Notes: generated by a model from the sequence alone, not told the origin. A stretch of DNA of 64,000 nt from Wenxinia marina DSM 24838 (GCF_000379485.1 NZ_KB902278.1:62001-126000), one strand, 5' to 3'. Positions 18,918 to 28,623 are shown, numbered from the stretch's first letter. Made by a program: numbers and translations.

Positions 18918-19592
18918 TCAGAAGGTGATCCAGGTCTGGAAGGTCAGGCCGGTCCCGTGGTCGCCGGTCAGCGCCTGCGTCAGGCCGAGGCGCAGGGTGA
19001 TGCCCTCGCTCCATTCGTAGGCGACCGACGGCATCACCTTGGCGTAGAAGTCCCCCGTGAGGCCGGTCCCCGCCTGCGCAGACAGGATCGAGCTCCAGCC
19101 GCCGGCGAACCGGTAGCCCCAGCTCGCCTCCACCTTGGTCTGGCGCCGGTCCGCCCGGAACGCCTGCACGATCTCGGCGTCGACCGCGAGCCAGCCGTTG
19201 TCCAGCGCGCGGCCCCAGTGAACGCCCAGCCGCCCGGACGGCTCCACCGTCGCGTCGGGCAGGATGACCGCCCCGAAGCCCAGCGACACGGCGACGGGGT
19301 CCGCGCCCTCGGCCCGCCCGAGCGGCCATCGGATGAAGGCGAAGCCCGAGCCGGCGGTCCCGGCGTCGGCGAGGTATCCGTCGAGGCCGAGGGTCAGGCG
19401 ATCGGTCAGCCCGTACTCGAGGTAGATCGTCGGATCGTAGTGCACCGGCCGCACGGCGCCGTTGAACAGGGCGAAGTTGCCGCCGACCGAGACGAACACC
19501 TCCCCCTCGTCGCGCGGCCATGCCCCCGCCGTCGCGGCCCCGGCGACAAGGGCGATGCAGGCGGCGGCCATGAGGGCGCGGAGATATGTCAT
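18918..19592 (-). CDS. outer-membrane beta-barrel-like protein
   Basis: The 224-aa protein has a signal peptide (cleaved near AGAATAGA) and a mature part rich in alternating hydrophobic and aromatic residues (YLEYGLTDRLTLGLDGYLAD, SGRLGVHWGRAL, TKVEASWGYRFAGG). It ends in phenylalanine (TWITF), the classic C-terminal signal for outer-membrane barrel insertion. The pattern suggests eight to ten strands. It is likely an outer-membrane protein of unknown role. It is the first gene of a short leftward run toward the frameshifted oxidase gene. Confidence 0.7.
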   Translation of the reverse strand: MTYLRALMAAACIALVAGAATAGAWPRDEGEVFVSVGGNFALFNGAVRPVHYDPTIYLEYGLTDRLTLGLDGYLADAGTAGSGFAFIRWPLGRAEGADPVAVSLGFGAVILPDATVEPSGRLGVHWGRALDNGWLAVDAEIVQAFRADRRQTKVEASWGYRFAGGWSSILSAQAGTGLTGDFYAKVMPSVAYEWSEGITLRLGLTQALTGDHGTGLTFQTWITF

Positions 19593-19709
19593 GGCCGCAC
19601 GGTCGCGCCATACGGTTAACCGCTGGTTAATCGCCCCCGGCGGCCCGGCAGGATTGTCTTCGGTCGCGGCGTCGTGTCAGACCGGCAGGGCGTTGTCCGG
19701 AGAATCCAG

Positions 19710-19787
19710 ATGCCCCGTCCCCTCGTCCTTCTCGGCCTCTGCCTGCTGCTCGCCGGCTGCGGGGTGCCGTTCGTGCCGTTCATCTAG
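19710..19787 (+). CDS. 25-residue lipoprotein
   Basis: A tiny frame of 25 codons starts at 19710 after GGAGA (8 bases upstream). It encodes a charged N-terminus, a Leu-rich core and the lipobox LLAGC, then only GVPFVPFI. This is a complete lipoprotein signal with an eight-residue mature peptide. Similar micro-lipoproteins are, to my recollection, common in Rhodobacterales. It overlaps the end of the opposing gene by four bases. Below the length that automatic gene callers accept, so easily missed. Confidence 0.55.
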   Translation: MPRPLVLLGLCLLLAGCGVPFVPFI

Positions 19788-20374
19788 TCCGCGGACGGCG
19801 TCGGCAGCTCCAGGTCGTCGGCGAACTCGATCTCGTACAGGGTCGAGACCTCCATGCCGCTGCTGACGTAGTCCTGCGTGATCCGGACCGGCCGCCCGGT
19901 CGCCGGATCGACGAGGTAGGACACCGCCAGCTCCTCGCCGAAGACATCGGTCGGGCCGACGGTGCCGGACACCAGCTCGAACGCGGTGCCGTCCCGATCC
20001 TCGGTCCCGCACTCCGCCGTCAGGACCCCCGACGCGAGGCTGGTCCGCAGCGCCGCCATCTGCGCCAGAAGGTCCTCGGCCGGGGCCTCCCACGCGACCG
20101 TCCAGCCGCCCGCATCGTCGGACTGCCAGGCGGTGCCGTCCTGGTGCACCATGGCGGGCCGCGGCACCGGCTCCAGCGTCTCGACCATGTAGTGCAGGTC
20201 GCTGATCTGCGACTGCCGGTAGACCATGCGCTGGCCCATCATCTCGGTCGTGTTCATGGCGACGTAGGGGCCGTCCGCGGTCATGTCTGCTCCCAGCAGC
20301 CCGGCCAGGCGGTCGGCGCAGGGATCGGCCGCGGCAGGCAGCGGCAGGAGGGCGAGAAGAACGAGACGGCGCAT
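19784..20374 (-). CDS. exported hypothetical protein
   Basis: The 196-aa product has a short signal peptide (MRRLVLLALLPLPAAA) and a mature acidic domain containing two cysteines near the start and middle (DPCADRL, TAECGTEDRDG). The tail VDPATGRPVRITQDYVSSGMEV followed by TLYEIEFADDLELP resembles periplasmic beta-rich proteins that bind lipids or ligands, but I cannot name the family. No catalytic motif is visible. It stands alone, convergent with the micro-lipoprotein frame. Confidence 0.7.
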   Translation of the reverse strand: MRRLVLLALLPLPAAADPCADRLAGLLGADMTADGPYVAMNTTEMMGQRMVYRQSQISDLHYMVETLEPVPRPAMVHQDGTAWQSDDAGGWTVAWEAPAEDLLAQMAALRTSLASGVLTAECGTEDRDGTAFELVSGTVGPTDVFGEELAVSYLVDPATGRPVRITQDYVSSGMEVSTLYEIEFADDLELPTPSAD

Positions 20375-20489
20375 GGCGGCTCCGTTAGGCTGGGGTCGGG
20401 GCCAGCCTAGCGGCGCGGCGGCGGCGAGGGAACCGCGGCGGCGCCGGCGGGCTTGGCCCCGGGCACGTCAAGGCAAGGGAGAGGCCGAC

Positions 20490-20765
20490 ATGGAAGCGTT
20501 CTTCGAGGCACTGGGCTGGGTGGCCTTCGTTCTGCTGGTGCTGATCGGCCTCGCCGCCGGCTGGATCGCCGGCATGCTCGCCGGCCGCAACCGCCTCGCC
20601 TACCTCGCCCTCGGCGTGATTGGGGCGATCGCGGCGCCGCTGATCCTGTTCGCCCTCGGCGTCACCGCATTGGCGGCGGGCGGGGTGATCCTGATCCTGA
20701 TCGTCGCGGCGGTCGGGGCGGCGCTCCTCCTGGCGCTCGGACGCGCGGTGTTCGGCCGCAGGTAG
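20490..20765 (+). CDS. small integral membrane protein, GlsB/YeaQ-like
   Basis: The 91-aa protein has three hydrophobic helices (about 9-31, 36-58, 60-83) separated by Gly-Arg turns (GWIAGMLAGRNRLAYLALG). The Gly-rich helical hairpin recalls the transglycosylase-associated GlsB/YeaQ/YmgE family. The ATG at 20490 is preceded by GGGAGAGG. A weak EcfG-like element (GGAAC, 17 bases, GCTT) lies at about 20432-20457; its -10 part is poor. Function unknown, possibly stress-related envelope protein. Confidence 0.7.
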   Translation: MEAFFEALGWVAFVLLVLIGLAAGWIAGMLAGRNRLAYLALGVIGAIAAPLILFALGVTALAAGGVILILIVAAVGAALLLALGRAVFGRR

Positions 20766-20832
20766 ACGCGGCCGGCTTGCACGCGGGCCAGGCCCTTCCC
20801 ATCTGATTTGCGAACGCAAGGGAGGACTCGGC

Positions 20833-21108
20833 ATGAAATGTCCGGTGGATGGCGCGACGCTGGTGATGACGGACCGCAGCGGGGTCGAGATCGACTACTG
20901 CCCGGAATGCCGGGGCGTCTGGCTCGACCGCGGCGAGCTTGACAAGATCATCGAGCGCAGCGCCTCGGCCCCGCCGCCTCCCCCGGGCGCCGCGCCGCGC
21001 GAGGCGTATCGCGGCGACGACCGGTACGACGATGACCGGGGCGAGTACGGCCGGAAGCCGTATCGCAAGAAGCGCGAAGGGTTCCTGAGCGAGCTGTTCG
21101 ATTTCTAG
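20833..21108 (+). CDS. TFIIB-type zinc-ribbon protein
   Basis: The 91-aa protein begins MKCPVDGATL and has YCPECRGVWLDRGELDKI at residues 22-39, the pattern of the zf-TFIIB family (PF13453). The zinc ligands would be C3, the C23/C26 pair and a further residue near the N-terminus. After a proline-rich linker (residues 47-55) the tail is a charged Asp/Arg/Tyr-rich region ending in LSELFDF. Such proteins are widespread in Rhodobacterales; function unknown. Ribosome site GGGAGGA lies upstream. Confidence 0.85.
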   Translation: MKCPVDGATLVMTDRSGVEIDYCPECRGVWLDRGELDKIIERSASAPPPPPGAAPREAYRGDDRYDDDRGEYGRKPYRKKREGFLSELFDF

Positions 21109-21112
21109 AAGA

Positions 21113-21439
21113 CTATCGGCACCGGATCAGCGGTGTAATCCCGCCGTTCTCGATCACCCAAGCGCTCGTCCCAGAAGACGAAAAGGTGCGAACGAACATC
21201 ATTCGGCGCAGGCTCGTTCCGGAGTCGCCCCTGCAGGTGACGTCATAGAGAATTGCGTCCATGCCTCGCACCGGCGTTGCATTCTCCATCAAGCAATTCT
21301 CTTCGCAGGTGTAGAACGTGTTTCCGCTGATCGGGACATCTCCCGTGCAGCCATCTCCAGGAAAGCACAGGCCATTGAAGTCCTGCGATACGGCAGGCAG
21401 AGGCATCAAGCCCAGGAAAATCGCGAGTGCGGACCGCAT
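21113..21439 (-). CDS. small exported cysteine-rich hypothetical protein
   Basis: From the ATG at 21439 the product is 108 aa with a signal peptide (MRSALAIFLGLMPLPAVSQ). An ATG five codons upstream is also possible. The mature domain has six cysteines (CFPGDGC, YTCEENC, VTC, and the penultimate residue), an even number that suggests three disulfides in the periplasm. Base composition is noticeably less GC-rich than its neighbours and third positions are more mixed, which may point to recent acquisition or relaxed constraint. It converges with the zinc-ribbon gene and lies 24 bases downstream of uvrB on the same strand. Not recognised. Confidence 0.6.
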   Translation of the reverse strand: MRSALAIFLGLMPLPAVSQDFNGLCFPGDGCTGDVPISGNTFYTCEENCLMENATPVRGMDAILYDVTCRGDSGTSLRRMMFVRTFSSSGTSAWVIENGGITPLIRCR

Positions 21440-21478
21440 AGGCGGATCGTGCAAAGGTCGGACTATTGGGCCAAGCCT

Positions 21479-23677
21479 CTACCGCTTCCGCCGCTGCACG
21501 TTCCCGCCCCTCTGACCGGGACGCCCCGCCGTGGAGCGGCCCGAGGACTTGCGCCCCTCCTCGACCGCCCGGTCCACAGCCTGCTGACGCGCCAGCGGAT
21601 CGTCCGAGACGACGAGGTCCACCGTCTCCAGCCGTTTGACCTCGTCGCGCAGGCGCGCGGCCTCCTCGAACTCCAGGTTCTCGGCGGCCTTGCGCATGTC
21701 CTGCCGCAGTCCTTCCAGTACCGCCTCGAGGTTGCCGCCGTGCATCGGCTTGTCGATCTTCGCGGTCACGCGGTTCATGTCCACGTCGCCCTGGTAGAGG
21801 CCGGCGAGGATGTCCTCGACGTTCTTCTTCACCGTCGCGGGCGTGATCCCGTGCTCCAGGTTGTAGGCCATCTGCTTCTCGCGCCGGCGGTCGGTCTCGC
21901 GCATCGCCCGCTCCATCGAGCCGGTGATCCGGTCGGCATACATGATGACCCGCCCCTCGGCGTTCCGGGCGGCCCGGCCGATCGTCTGGATCAGCGACGT
22001 CTCGGAGCGCAGGAACCCCTCCTTGTCGGCATCGAGGATCGCCACCAGCCCGCATTCGGGGATGTCGAGGCCCTCGCGCAGCAGGTTGATCCCGACCAGC
22101 ACGTCGAACGCACCGAGGCGCAGGTCGCGCAGGATCTCGATCCGCTCGATCGTGTCGATGTCGGAGTGCATGTAGCGGACCTTGATCCCCTGCTCGTGCA
22201 GGTACTCCGTCAGGTCCTCGGCCATCCGCTTGGTCAGCACGGTGCAGAGCGTGCGGAAGCCCCTGGCCGCCACCTTGCGGATCTCGTCCAGCAGGTCGTC
22301 GACCTGCATCTCGACGGGACGGATCTCCACCTGCGGGTCGAGGAGGCCGGTGGGGCGGATCACCTGCTCGGCGAAGACGCCGCCGGCCTGGTCCAGCTCC
22401 CACGATTGCGGGGTGGCCGAGACGAAGACCGACTGCGGGCGCATCGCGTCCCACTCCTCGAACTTCAGCGGGCGGTTGTCCATGCAGGAGGGCAGGCGGA
22501 ACCCGTGCTCGGCCAGCGTGAACTTGCGCCGGTAATCGCCCTTGTACATCGCGCCGATCTGCGGGACCGAGACGTGGCTCTCGTCAGCGAAGACGATGGC
22601 GTTGTCTGGGATGAACTCGAACAGGGTCGGCGGCGGCTCGCCCGGGGCGCGGCCGGTGAGGTAGCGGCTGTAGTTCTCGATCCCGTTGCAGGAGCCCGTC
22701 GCCTCCATCATCTCGAGGTCGAAGTTGGTCCGCTGCTCCAGCCGCTGCGCCTCCAGCAGCTTGCCCTCGGCGACCAGCTGCTCCAGCCGCTGGGTCAGCT
22801 CGGCCTTGATCTGCTTGGTCGCCTGCGCCAGCGTCGGGCGCGGGGTGACGTAGTGGCTGTTGGCGTAGACGCGGATGCGGTCGAACGCGTCCGTCTTCGC
22901 GCCGGTCAGCGGATCGAACTCGATGATCGCCTCCAGCTCCTCGCCGAAGAAGGACAGCCGCCACGCCCGGTCCTCGAGGTGCGCGGGCCAGACCTCGACG
23001 CTGTCGCCCCGCACGCGGAAACTGCCGCGGGCGAAGGCCTGGTCGTTGCGTCGGTACTGCTGCGCCACGAGGTCGGCCATCACCGCGCGCTGGTCGTAGG
23101 ACTTGCCCTTGTGCAGGTCGAGCGTCATCGCGCCGTAGGTCTCGACGCTGCCGATGCCGTAGATGCAGCTGACCGAGGCGACGATGATGACGTCGTCGCG
23201 CTCGAGCAGGGCCCGGGTGGCCGAATGGCGCATCCGGTCGATCTGCTCGTTGATCTGGGATTCCTTCTCGATGTACGTGTCCGACCGCGGCACGTAGGCC
23301 TCGGGCTGGTAGTAGTCGTAGTAGCTCACGAAATACTCGACGGAATTCTCGGGGAAGAAGCCCTTGAACTCGCCGTAGAGTTGCGCCGCGAGCGTCTTGT
23401 TCGGCGCGAGGATGATCGCCGGGCGCTGCGTCTCCTCGATCACCTTCGCCATGGTGAAGGTCTTGCCGGTGCCGGTCGCGCCCAGCAGCACCTGGTTCTG
23501 CTCGCCCTGCAGGACGCCGGCCGCCAGCTCGCGGATCGCCGCGGGCTGGTCGCCCGCCGCGTTGAACTCGGTGTGCATGACGAACTTCTTGCCGCCCTCC
23601 AGCTTGTCGCGCGTCTTCACGTCCTTCGCCGGGGCGGCATAGAGGACGGGCATCGATTCGGGCGAGTTGTTGTGCAT
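21479..23677 (-). CDS. uvrB: excinuclease ABC subunit B
   Basis: UvrB is the damage-verification helicase-like subunit of nucleotide excision repair. The 732-aa protein has Walker [11 protein letters not shown], the beta-hairpin region [12 protein letters not shown], the DEAD-type box DESHV (motif II region), helicase motif VI-like [19 protein letters not shown], and the C-terminal UvrC-interacting UVR domain ([23 protein letters not shown]). The ATG at 23677 ([10 protein letters not shown]) has CGGAG 9 bases upstream; a longer frame to 23740 is open but lacks a site. The last 50 residues are a basic, low-complexity tail. No GTTC-N7-GTTC LexA box was found upstream. Confidence 0.97.
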   Translation of the reverse strand: MHNNSPESMPVLYAAPAKDVKTRDKLEGGKKFVMHTEFNAAGDQPAAIRELAAGVLQGEQNQVLLGATGTGKTFTMAKVIEETQRPAIILAPNKTLAAQLYGEFKGFFPENSVEYFVSYYDYYQPEAYVPRSDTYIEKESQINEQIDRMRHSATRALLERDDVIIVASVSCIYGIGSVETYGAMTLDLHKGKSYDQRAVMADLVAQQYRRNDQAFARGSFRVRGDSVEVWPAHLEDRAWRLSFFGEELEAIIEFDPLTGAKTDAFDRIRVYANSHYVTPRPTLAQATKQIKAELTQRLEQLVAEGKLLEAQRLEQRTNFDLEMMEATGSCNGIENYSRYLTGRAPGEPPPTLFEFIPDNAIVFADESHVSVPQIGAMYKGDYRRKFTLAEHGFRLPSCMDNRPLKFEEWDAMRPQSVFVSATPQSWELDQAGGVFAEQVIRPTGLLDPQVEIRPVEMQVDDLLDEIRKVAARGFRTLCTVLTKRMAEDLTEYLHEQGIKVRYMHSDIDTIERIEILRDLRLGAFDVLVGINLLREGLDIPECGLVAILDADKEGFLRSETSLIQTIGRAARNAEGRVIMYADRITGSMERAMRETDRRREKQMAYNLEHGITPATVKKNVEDILAGLYQGDVDMNRVTAKIDKPMHGGNLEAVLEGLRQDMRKAAENLEFEEAARLRDEVKRLETVDLVVSDDPLARQQAVDRAVEEGRKSSGRSTAGRPGQRGGNVQRRKR

Positions 23678-23877
23678 CTGGGCGGACTCCGGGGGCGGCG
23701 GCGGACCTTTCAAGATTGGCCTCCGCCGGGTCAGGATCAAGGGCGGCTGCTGTCAGCCGCCGTCAGCAGCGAGCGTCCCGTCTGGCGCATGGCAGGGTTG
23801 CGCGGCGTCGGGTGGCTGCGGGGCGACGGCTCCTGTACCCGCGGGCGTCCCCCAAAGTATCCGACGAGGTTGCCCCC

Positions 23878-25494
23878 GTGGTCAAAGCCGCGCTCGCCCA
23901 GTTTTCCGAACAGATCGCCGGTGGCTTCGTCCGCAACCGCCCGACCCCGCAGGTGGGGGTGGAGCTGCTGTCCGGCCTGACCGTCGCGCTGGCGCTGGTG
24001 CCCGAGGCGGTCGCCTTCGCCTTCGTCGCGGGGGTGGAGCCGCTGGTCGGCCTCTACGCCGCCTTCATCGTCGGCCTGATCACCGCCCTGTTCGGCGGCC
24101 GGCCCGGCATGATCTCGGGCGCGACCGGCGCGCTGGCCGTGGTGATGGTGAGCCTCGTCGCCCAGCACGGGGTCGAGTACCTGTTCGCGACCGTCGTCCT
24201 GATGGGCGTGTTGCAACTCATCGCGGGCGCCATGCGCTGGGGCAAGTTCATCCGCCTGGTGCCGCACCCGGTCATGCTGGGCTTCGTCAACGGCCTCGCC
24301 ATCGTGATCTTCCTCGCCCAGCTCGGCCACTTCCAGGTGCCGGGATCGGGCGAGGCCGCGGGTCACGGCGTGGCGGGGGGCGACTGGCTGACCGGCACGC
24401 CGCTGTGGATCATGCTGGGGCTGACGGGTCTGACGATGCTGGTGATCCACTTCGGCCGGTACGTCACGACGGCCGTCCCCGGGCCGCTCCTCGGGATCCT
24501 GGTGACCGCGGCGATCGTGATCGGCCTCGGCCTCGACACGCCCCTCGTCGGCGACCTCGCCTCTATCGAGGGCGGCCTGCCGCCGTTCCACCTGCCGCAG
24601 GTCCCGCTGACGATGGAGACGCTGCGCATCATCCTGCCCTACGCCGTCATCCTCGCCGCGATCGGCCTGATCGAGAGCCTGCTGACCCTGAACCTGGTGG
24701 GCGAGATGACCGGCCAGCGCGGCGGCGCCAGCCGCGAATGCCTGGCGCAGGGCGCGGCCAACACGGTGACCGGGTTCTTCGGCGGCATGGGCGGCTGCGC
24801 GATGATCGGCCAGTCGATGATCAACGTCCGCTCCGGCGGGCGCACCCGGCTCGCCGGGACCGCGGCGGCGCTGTTCCTGCTCGCCTTCATCCTGTTCGCC
24901 AGCGGCCTGATCGAGCGGATCCCGCTCGCCGCGCTGGTCGGCGTGATGTTCATGGTGGTGATCGGGACCTTCGCCTGGAACTCGCTGCGGATCGTGCGGC
25001 GGATGCCGCGGATGGACGTGGCGGTGATGATCCTGGTCACGGTCGTGACCGTCGTCACCGATCTTGCGACCGCGGTCGTCGTGGGCGTCATCGTCTCGGC
25101 CCTGGCCTACGCCTGGGGCAACGCGACGCGCATTTCGGCCACGACCTACCGCACGCCCGAGGGGGCCCGCGTCTACCGCGTCGTCGGGCCGCTCTTCTTC
25201 GGCTCGTCGGACGGCTTCGCCGAGCTCTTCGACGTCGACGGCGACCCCTCGCTCGTCATCGTCGACTTCGAGGCGAGCCGCGTGGTCGACCAGTCGGCGC
25301 TGCAGGCCATCGAGGCCGTCGCGGCCCGTTACGAGGCCGCGGGCAAGGTGCTGCAGCTGCGGCATCTCAGCCGCGATTGCCACGCCCTGCTGCGCCGGGC
25401 CGGGCACCTGGTGGTGCACGAGGACGACGATCCGGATTACGGGTTGGCGGTGGATTACGGCGTGCGGACGGGCATCCTCGCGGGCGGGCACTGA
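23878..25494 (+). CDS. SulP-family anion transporter with STAS domain
   Basis: The 538-aa protein is an SLC26/SulP transporter of the inner membrane: ten or more transmembrane helices (residues about 30-410), the signature region VGLYAAFIVGLITALFGGRPGMISGATGA, and a C-terminal cytoplasmic STAS domain (about 420-530; VVGPLFFGSSDGFAELFD, IVDFEASRVVDQSALQAIE). Substrates in the family are sulfate, bicarbonate or dicarboxylates and cannot be separated by sequence alone. The GTG at 23878 is preferred because GAGG lies 8 bases upstream; the frame is open further back. It is divergent from uvrB. Confidence 0.9.
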   Translation: MVKAALAQFSEQIAGGFVRNRPTPQVGVELLSGLTVALALVPEAVAFAFVAGVEPLVGLYAAFIVGLITALFGGRPGMISGATGALAVVMVSLVAQHGVEYLFATVVLMGVLQLIAGAMRWGKFIRLVPHPVMLGFVNGLAIVIFLAQLGHFQVPGSGEAAGHGVAGGDWLTGTPLWIMLGLTGLTMLVIHFGRYVTTAVPGPLLGILVTAAIVIGLGLDTPLVGDLASIEGGLPPFHLPQVPLTMETLRIILPYAVILAAIGLIESLLTLNLVGEMTGQRGGASRECLAQGAANTVTGFFGGMGGCAMIGQSMINVRSGGRTRLAGTAAALFLLAFILFASGLIERIPLAALVGVMFMVVIGTFAWNSLRIVRRMPRMDVAVMILVTVVTVVTDLATAVVVGVIVSALAYAWGNATRISATTYRTPEGARVYRVVGPLFFGSSDGFAELFDVDGDPSLVIVDFEASRVVDQSALQAIEAVAARYEAAGKVLQLRHLSRDCHALLRRAGHLVVHEDDDPDYGLAVDYGVRTGILAGGH

Positions 25495-25701
25495 GGCGGG
25501 GCGGTCCCCGGTTGCCGGACTGGTTTCGTAAGTGTGGTTGCCGTCGCTCCGATCCCGTCCGGGACGGTGCATCGCTCGCCTTTTGTATCGTCCCGTAGCC
25601 GCCGCACGATCTTCGGAGGATCGTCGGCAGACTCGCTGCCTGCGGACTTGCGTGACCGGTCGGCGCGGGCGATAAACGCGCCGCTGTCGAAGGAGACGAG
25701 A

Positions 25702-26013
25702 ATGCGCGCCCGAATCTATCGCCCCGCCCGGACCGCGATGCAGTCGGGCACCGCCAAGACCCGCGAATGGGTGCTGGATTTCCCGGCCGCCGAGGCCCGC
25801 TCGGTCGATCCGCTGATGGGCTGGACGTCGTCCGCCGACACGCAGAGCCAGGTCCGGCTCCACTTCGACACGAAGGAAGAGGCGCTGGACTATGCCCGCG
25901 AGCACGGGATCGACGCCGTCGTGACCGAGCCGAAGAGCCGCAAGCCGAACATCCGCGCCCAGGGCTACGGCGAAAATTTCGCCACCAACCGACGCGGCGC
26001 CTGGACTCACTGA
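25702..26013 (+). CDS. NADH dehydrogenase accessory subunit, NDUFS4 (ETC complex I) family
   Basis: The 103-aa protein matches the alphaproteobacterial homologue of the mitochondrial 18-kDa complex I subunit NDUFS4: [24 protein letters not shown], the core [30 protein letters not shown] and a C-terminal [14 protein letters not shown]. It stabilises the electron-input module of complex I on the cytoplasmic side. The ATG has AAGGAG nearby. The gene is solitary, as usual in Rhodobacterales, well away from the nuo operon. The 207 bases upstream hold no gene I can see. Confidence 0.93.
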   Translation: MRARIYRPARTAMQSGTAKTREWVLDFPAAEARSVDPLMGWTSSADTQSQVRLHFDTKEEALDYAREHGIDAVVTEPKSRKPNIRAQGYGENFATNRRGAWTH

Positions 26014-26321
26014 CGCCACCGCGGCGCCCGCACCGTCCCGGGGCGGCGGGACCGGTTTTGTCTCGGGCATGCGAGCGCCTCGGTGATTCGCTGACCGGCG
26101 AGAGCGTACTGAGGCCATGTTGCGCACTGAGGCGGTAGCCTCGTGACGACCGATCAGGTTTCGCTGGCTGCTGCTCCCGCTACCGCGGCGCTCCCTCGGA
26201 GCCGCCAGCCGGACCGAGCGACTGGTAGCCCTACCAGTCGCCCCCCTCTTCAGCGTCGGCGCCCGACGTCGCGGTACTGCGCACGCTCAGCCGTGCGATC
26301 GCCAAGGCAGTCCTGGGTCCT
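26014..26321. other. gene-free stretch with a perfect 11-bp dyad
   Basis: This 308-base gap between the complex I subunit and the chemoreceptor stop codon has no credible gene on either strand. It contains a perfect inverted repeat: GCGACTGGTAG at 26218-26228 and its complement at 26231-26241, with only CC between. No T-run follows on either strand, so it is a poor intrinsic terminator and could be a protein-binding site. Otherwise I see nothing here. Confidence 0.6.
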
Positions 26322-28025
26322 TCACGCGGCGCGGCCGAGGTCCGTGCGGCCGTCGCCGGTCCGGAAGCTCGCCACGAGGCCGGACAGCTTCGCGGCTTCG
26401 GACTTGAGCGCGTGGCTGGCGCCGGTCGTGTCGACGACCATCGCGGCGTTCTGCTGCGTGGCGCGGTCGAGTTCGCCGATGCCGACGTTGATTTCGCCCA
26501 GGCCGGTGGCCTGTTCCCGCGTGCCCGAGGCGATGGTCGAGACGAGGTCGGCGATCTGGCCGACACGGTCGGCGATCGTGCGCAGGCGCTCCCCGGTCCG
26601 ACCGACGAGGTCCACGCCGCGATTCACGTGATCGCGGCTCTGCCCGATCAGGCCCTCGATCTCCTTGGCGGCGTTGGACGAGCGTTGCGCCAGTGCCCGG
26701 ACTTCGGAGGCGACGACGGCGAAGCCGCGGCCGGCGTCGCCGGCCCGCGCGGCCTCCACCCCGGCGTTCAGCGCCAGCAGGTTGGTCTGGAACGCGATGT
26801 CGTCGATCACCGCGATGATGCGGGAGATCTGCCCGGACGAGCGTTCGATCTCGTCCATCGCGCTGACGGCCGATTCGACGATCTCGAGGCTGGAGCCGGC
26901 TTCGCCGCGGGCATCGTCCACCGCCTGCGAGACCTCTCCCGCATTCTCGGCGGCCGAGCGGACGGAGGCGGTGAGCTCCTCGAGCGCGGCGGCGGCCTCC
27001 TCCAGCGTGGCGGCCTGGGTCTCGGTCCGCCGCGACAGCTCGTCGGTCGAGCCGGCGATGTCGTCGGCGCCCGACCGCAGCGCTTCCGTCGTGTCGACGA
27101 TCGAGCGGATCACGTCCCGCAGCGTCCGGACCGTGCCGTTGTAGGCCTCGCGCAGCGCCTCGTAGGTGGCGGGGAAGGGGCTGTCGAGCGTGTGCCGGAG
27201 GTCGCCGGCGGCCAGCCGGTCGAGACCGACGCCCAGGAGATCGACGACACTCTTCTGCTCGGCCGCGGCGGCGCGGGACTGTTGTTCCAGCGCCCGGCCC
27301 TCCGCGAGGCTGCGGCGGAACCTGTCGAGGTTGCGCGCCAGGTGGCCGATCTCGTCGCCGCGCCCGTCCATTCCGACCGGTCGGTCGAGATCCCCGCCGG
27401 CGACACGGTCGACTGCACCGGCGAGGTCCGTCAGCGGGCGGCTCAGGAGGTGCCTGAGCGCCACGGCCGCGAGACCGAGCATGAGCGTCGCGACCGAGAT
27501 CGAGACGATGTATGTGAAGATCTCCTTCTGAATGATCTCGGCGTGGGTGATCTCGTCCGACCATAGCAGCGCGACCGTTCCGGCCACGTCGCCGGACTCG
27601 CCGAAGCGGACCGGCAAGGCGACGACCAGTCCGCCATCGCGTGAGACGGCTTCGGAGGTTTCCGCGGCCTCCGCCGCGGCTGCGGACAGGTCCTCCGGGA
27701 CGGCGCCGCGGCGGTAGAGCTCGGCCCCGTCGATGTCGAGCGCGACGATCCCCGCCAGGCGGTGGGGGAACCGCTCGAACAGGCGGGCGGCCGCGGCATC
27801 GACATCCTCCACCTTGCGGAAGCGGAGCGCCCCGCCCACGCCCGTCGCGAAGCTGCCGGTCAGTTCGCGGGCGAGGAGGGCGAGGTCGGCCTGGGCGGTC
27901 TGCCGCGCGGTGCGCGAGGCCATGATCGCCATCGCGAGGGCGACGACGAGGATGCTGACCGCGATCAGGGCCATGCATTTGACGAAGACCGACGCGGATC
28001 GACGTGCGGGTGCGGATGCTGTCAT
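26322..28025 (-). CDS. methyl-accepting chemotaxis protein
   Basis: The 567-aa receptor has a transmembrane helix at about 15-35, a small periplasmic domain (36-170, single-Cache size), a second transmembrane helix (about 172-193), a HAMP domain ([22 protein letters not shown]) and a long cytoplasmic signalling coiled coil with the invariant hairpin tip [33 protein letters not shown]-type sequence. It would pass ligand signals to CheA/CheW. No che genes are in the window. Just upstream and in the same direction lies a separate periplasmic Cache-like protein, probably a ligand-binding partner. Confidence 0.94.
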   Translation of the reverse strand: MTASAPARRSASVFVKCMALIAVSILVVALAMAIMASRTARQTAQADLALLARELTGSFATGVGGALRFRKVEDVDAAAARLFERFPHRLAGIVALDIDGAELYRRGAVPEDLSAAAAEAAETSEAVSRDGGLVVALPVRFGESGDVAGTVALLWSDEITHAEIIQKEIFTYIVSISVATLMLGLAAVALRHLLSRPLTDLAGAVDRVAGGDLDRPVGMDGRGDEIGHLARNLDRFRRSLAEGRALEQQSRAAAAEQKSVVDLLGVGLDRLAAGDLRHTLDSPFPATYEALREAYNGTVRTLRDVIRSIVDTTEALRSGADDIAGSTDELSRRTETQAATLEEAAAALEELTASVRSAAENAGEVSQAVDDARGEAGSSLEIVESAVSAMDEIERSSGQISRIIAVIDDIAFQTNLLALNAGVEAARAGDAGRGFAVVASEVRALAQRSSNAAKEIEGLIGQSRDHVNRGVDLVGRTGERLRTIADRVGQIADLVSTIASGTREQATGLGEINVGIGELDRATQQNAAMVVDTTGASHALKSEAAKLSGLVASFRTGDGRTDLGRAA

Positions 28026-28047
28026 GTCGTCGCCCTCCAGTCCCTGC

Positions 28048-28623
28048 TCACATCAGCTTTTCGGCGTTCACGCCGACGGTCATCGCGCCGATGACCTCGT
28101 TCGTGGCAGGATCGACGACGGCGACGGATATCTGGCCCTGGTACTGGCCCGATGACTCGTCCAGCTCGACGTCGCCGAAGTGGATGGCGCCGCGGCCGGC
28201 GCCGTACGTCTCCTGCCACTTGGCCTCGTCGCCCTGCCACATGTCCGAGGTCACGCCGGTCGCGGCGACGTTGAGGCCCACCGCGTCCATCACGAACAGT
28301 TCGGTGATCGCGCCGTCCGACGCGGCGATCCGCTCCCGCAGCCAGTCGGCGAGGGCGTTGTTCACGACCGGGTCGATGGTGGGAGAGGCGCTGGCGCCGA
28401 CCTCGCCCTGCCAGGCGGCGTCGAGTGCGTCGATGCGGGCCTGGTCGTAGCGCTGCGTCGTCGCATTCTGAGCCAGGATCGCCTCGACGATCGCGGGATC
28501 GGCCACCCACGATTCGATCTGCTCGTGATAGTAGCTCTGCATCGCGTCCGAGAAGTCGTCCGCTGCGGCGGCGCCCGCGAGGCACAGGGCCGCGGCGCTC
28601 AGGATGTAACGGTGTTGCGTCAC
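28048..28623 (-). CDS. stand-alone periplasmic PDC/Cache-like sensor protein
   Basis: The 191-aa product has a cleavable signal peptide ([13 protein letters not shown]) and a domain resembling PDC/Cache sensors: an N-terminal long helix ([28 protein letters not shown]), and strands [18 protein letters not shown] and [24 protein letters not shown]. Such domains normally sit inside chemoreceptors or kinases; here it is free. The GTG at 28623 is chosen because AGGAG lies 7 bases upstream; a TTG at 28638 is in frame but inside that site. It is 22 bases from the chemoreceptor gene on the same strand, so the two are almost surely co-expressed and may form a two-part receptor. Confidence 0.8.
   Translation of the reverse strand: MTQHRYILSAAALCLAGAAAADDFSDAMQSYYHEQIESWVADPAIVEAILAQNATTQRYDQARIDALDAAWQGEVGASASPTIDPVVNNALADWLRERIAASDGAITELFVMDAVGLNVAATGVTSDMWQGDEAKWQETYGAGRGAIHFGDVELDESSGQYQGQISVAVVDPATNEVIGAMTVGVNAEKLM

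Noticed and set aside
20432-20457. EcfG promoter before the GlsB-like gene
   Set aside because: GGAAC is present but the -10 element after 17 bases is GCTT, lacking the conserved GTT. A similar weak match lies before the PLD-like gene (about 10194-10216).
23678-23877. SOS (LexA) box controlling uvrB
   Set aside because: No GTTC-N7-GTTC or close variant between uvrB and the SulP gene.
23737-26127. 796-codon open frame on the minus strand across the SulP gene
   Set aside because: The plus-strand SulP and complex I subunit proteins are clear; the antisense translation is His/Arg/Gly-rich without domains.
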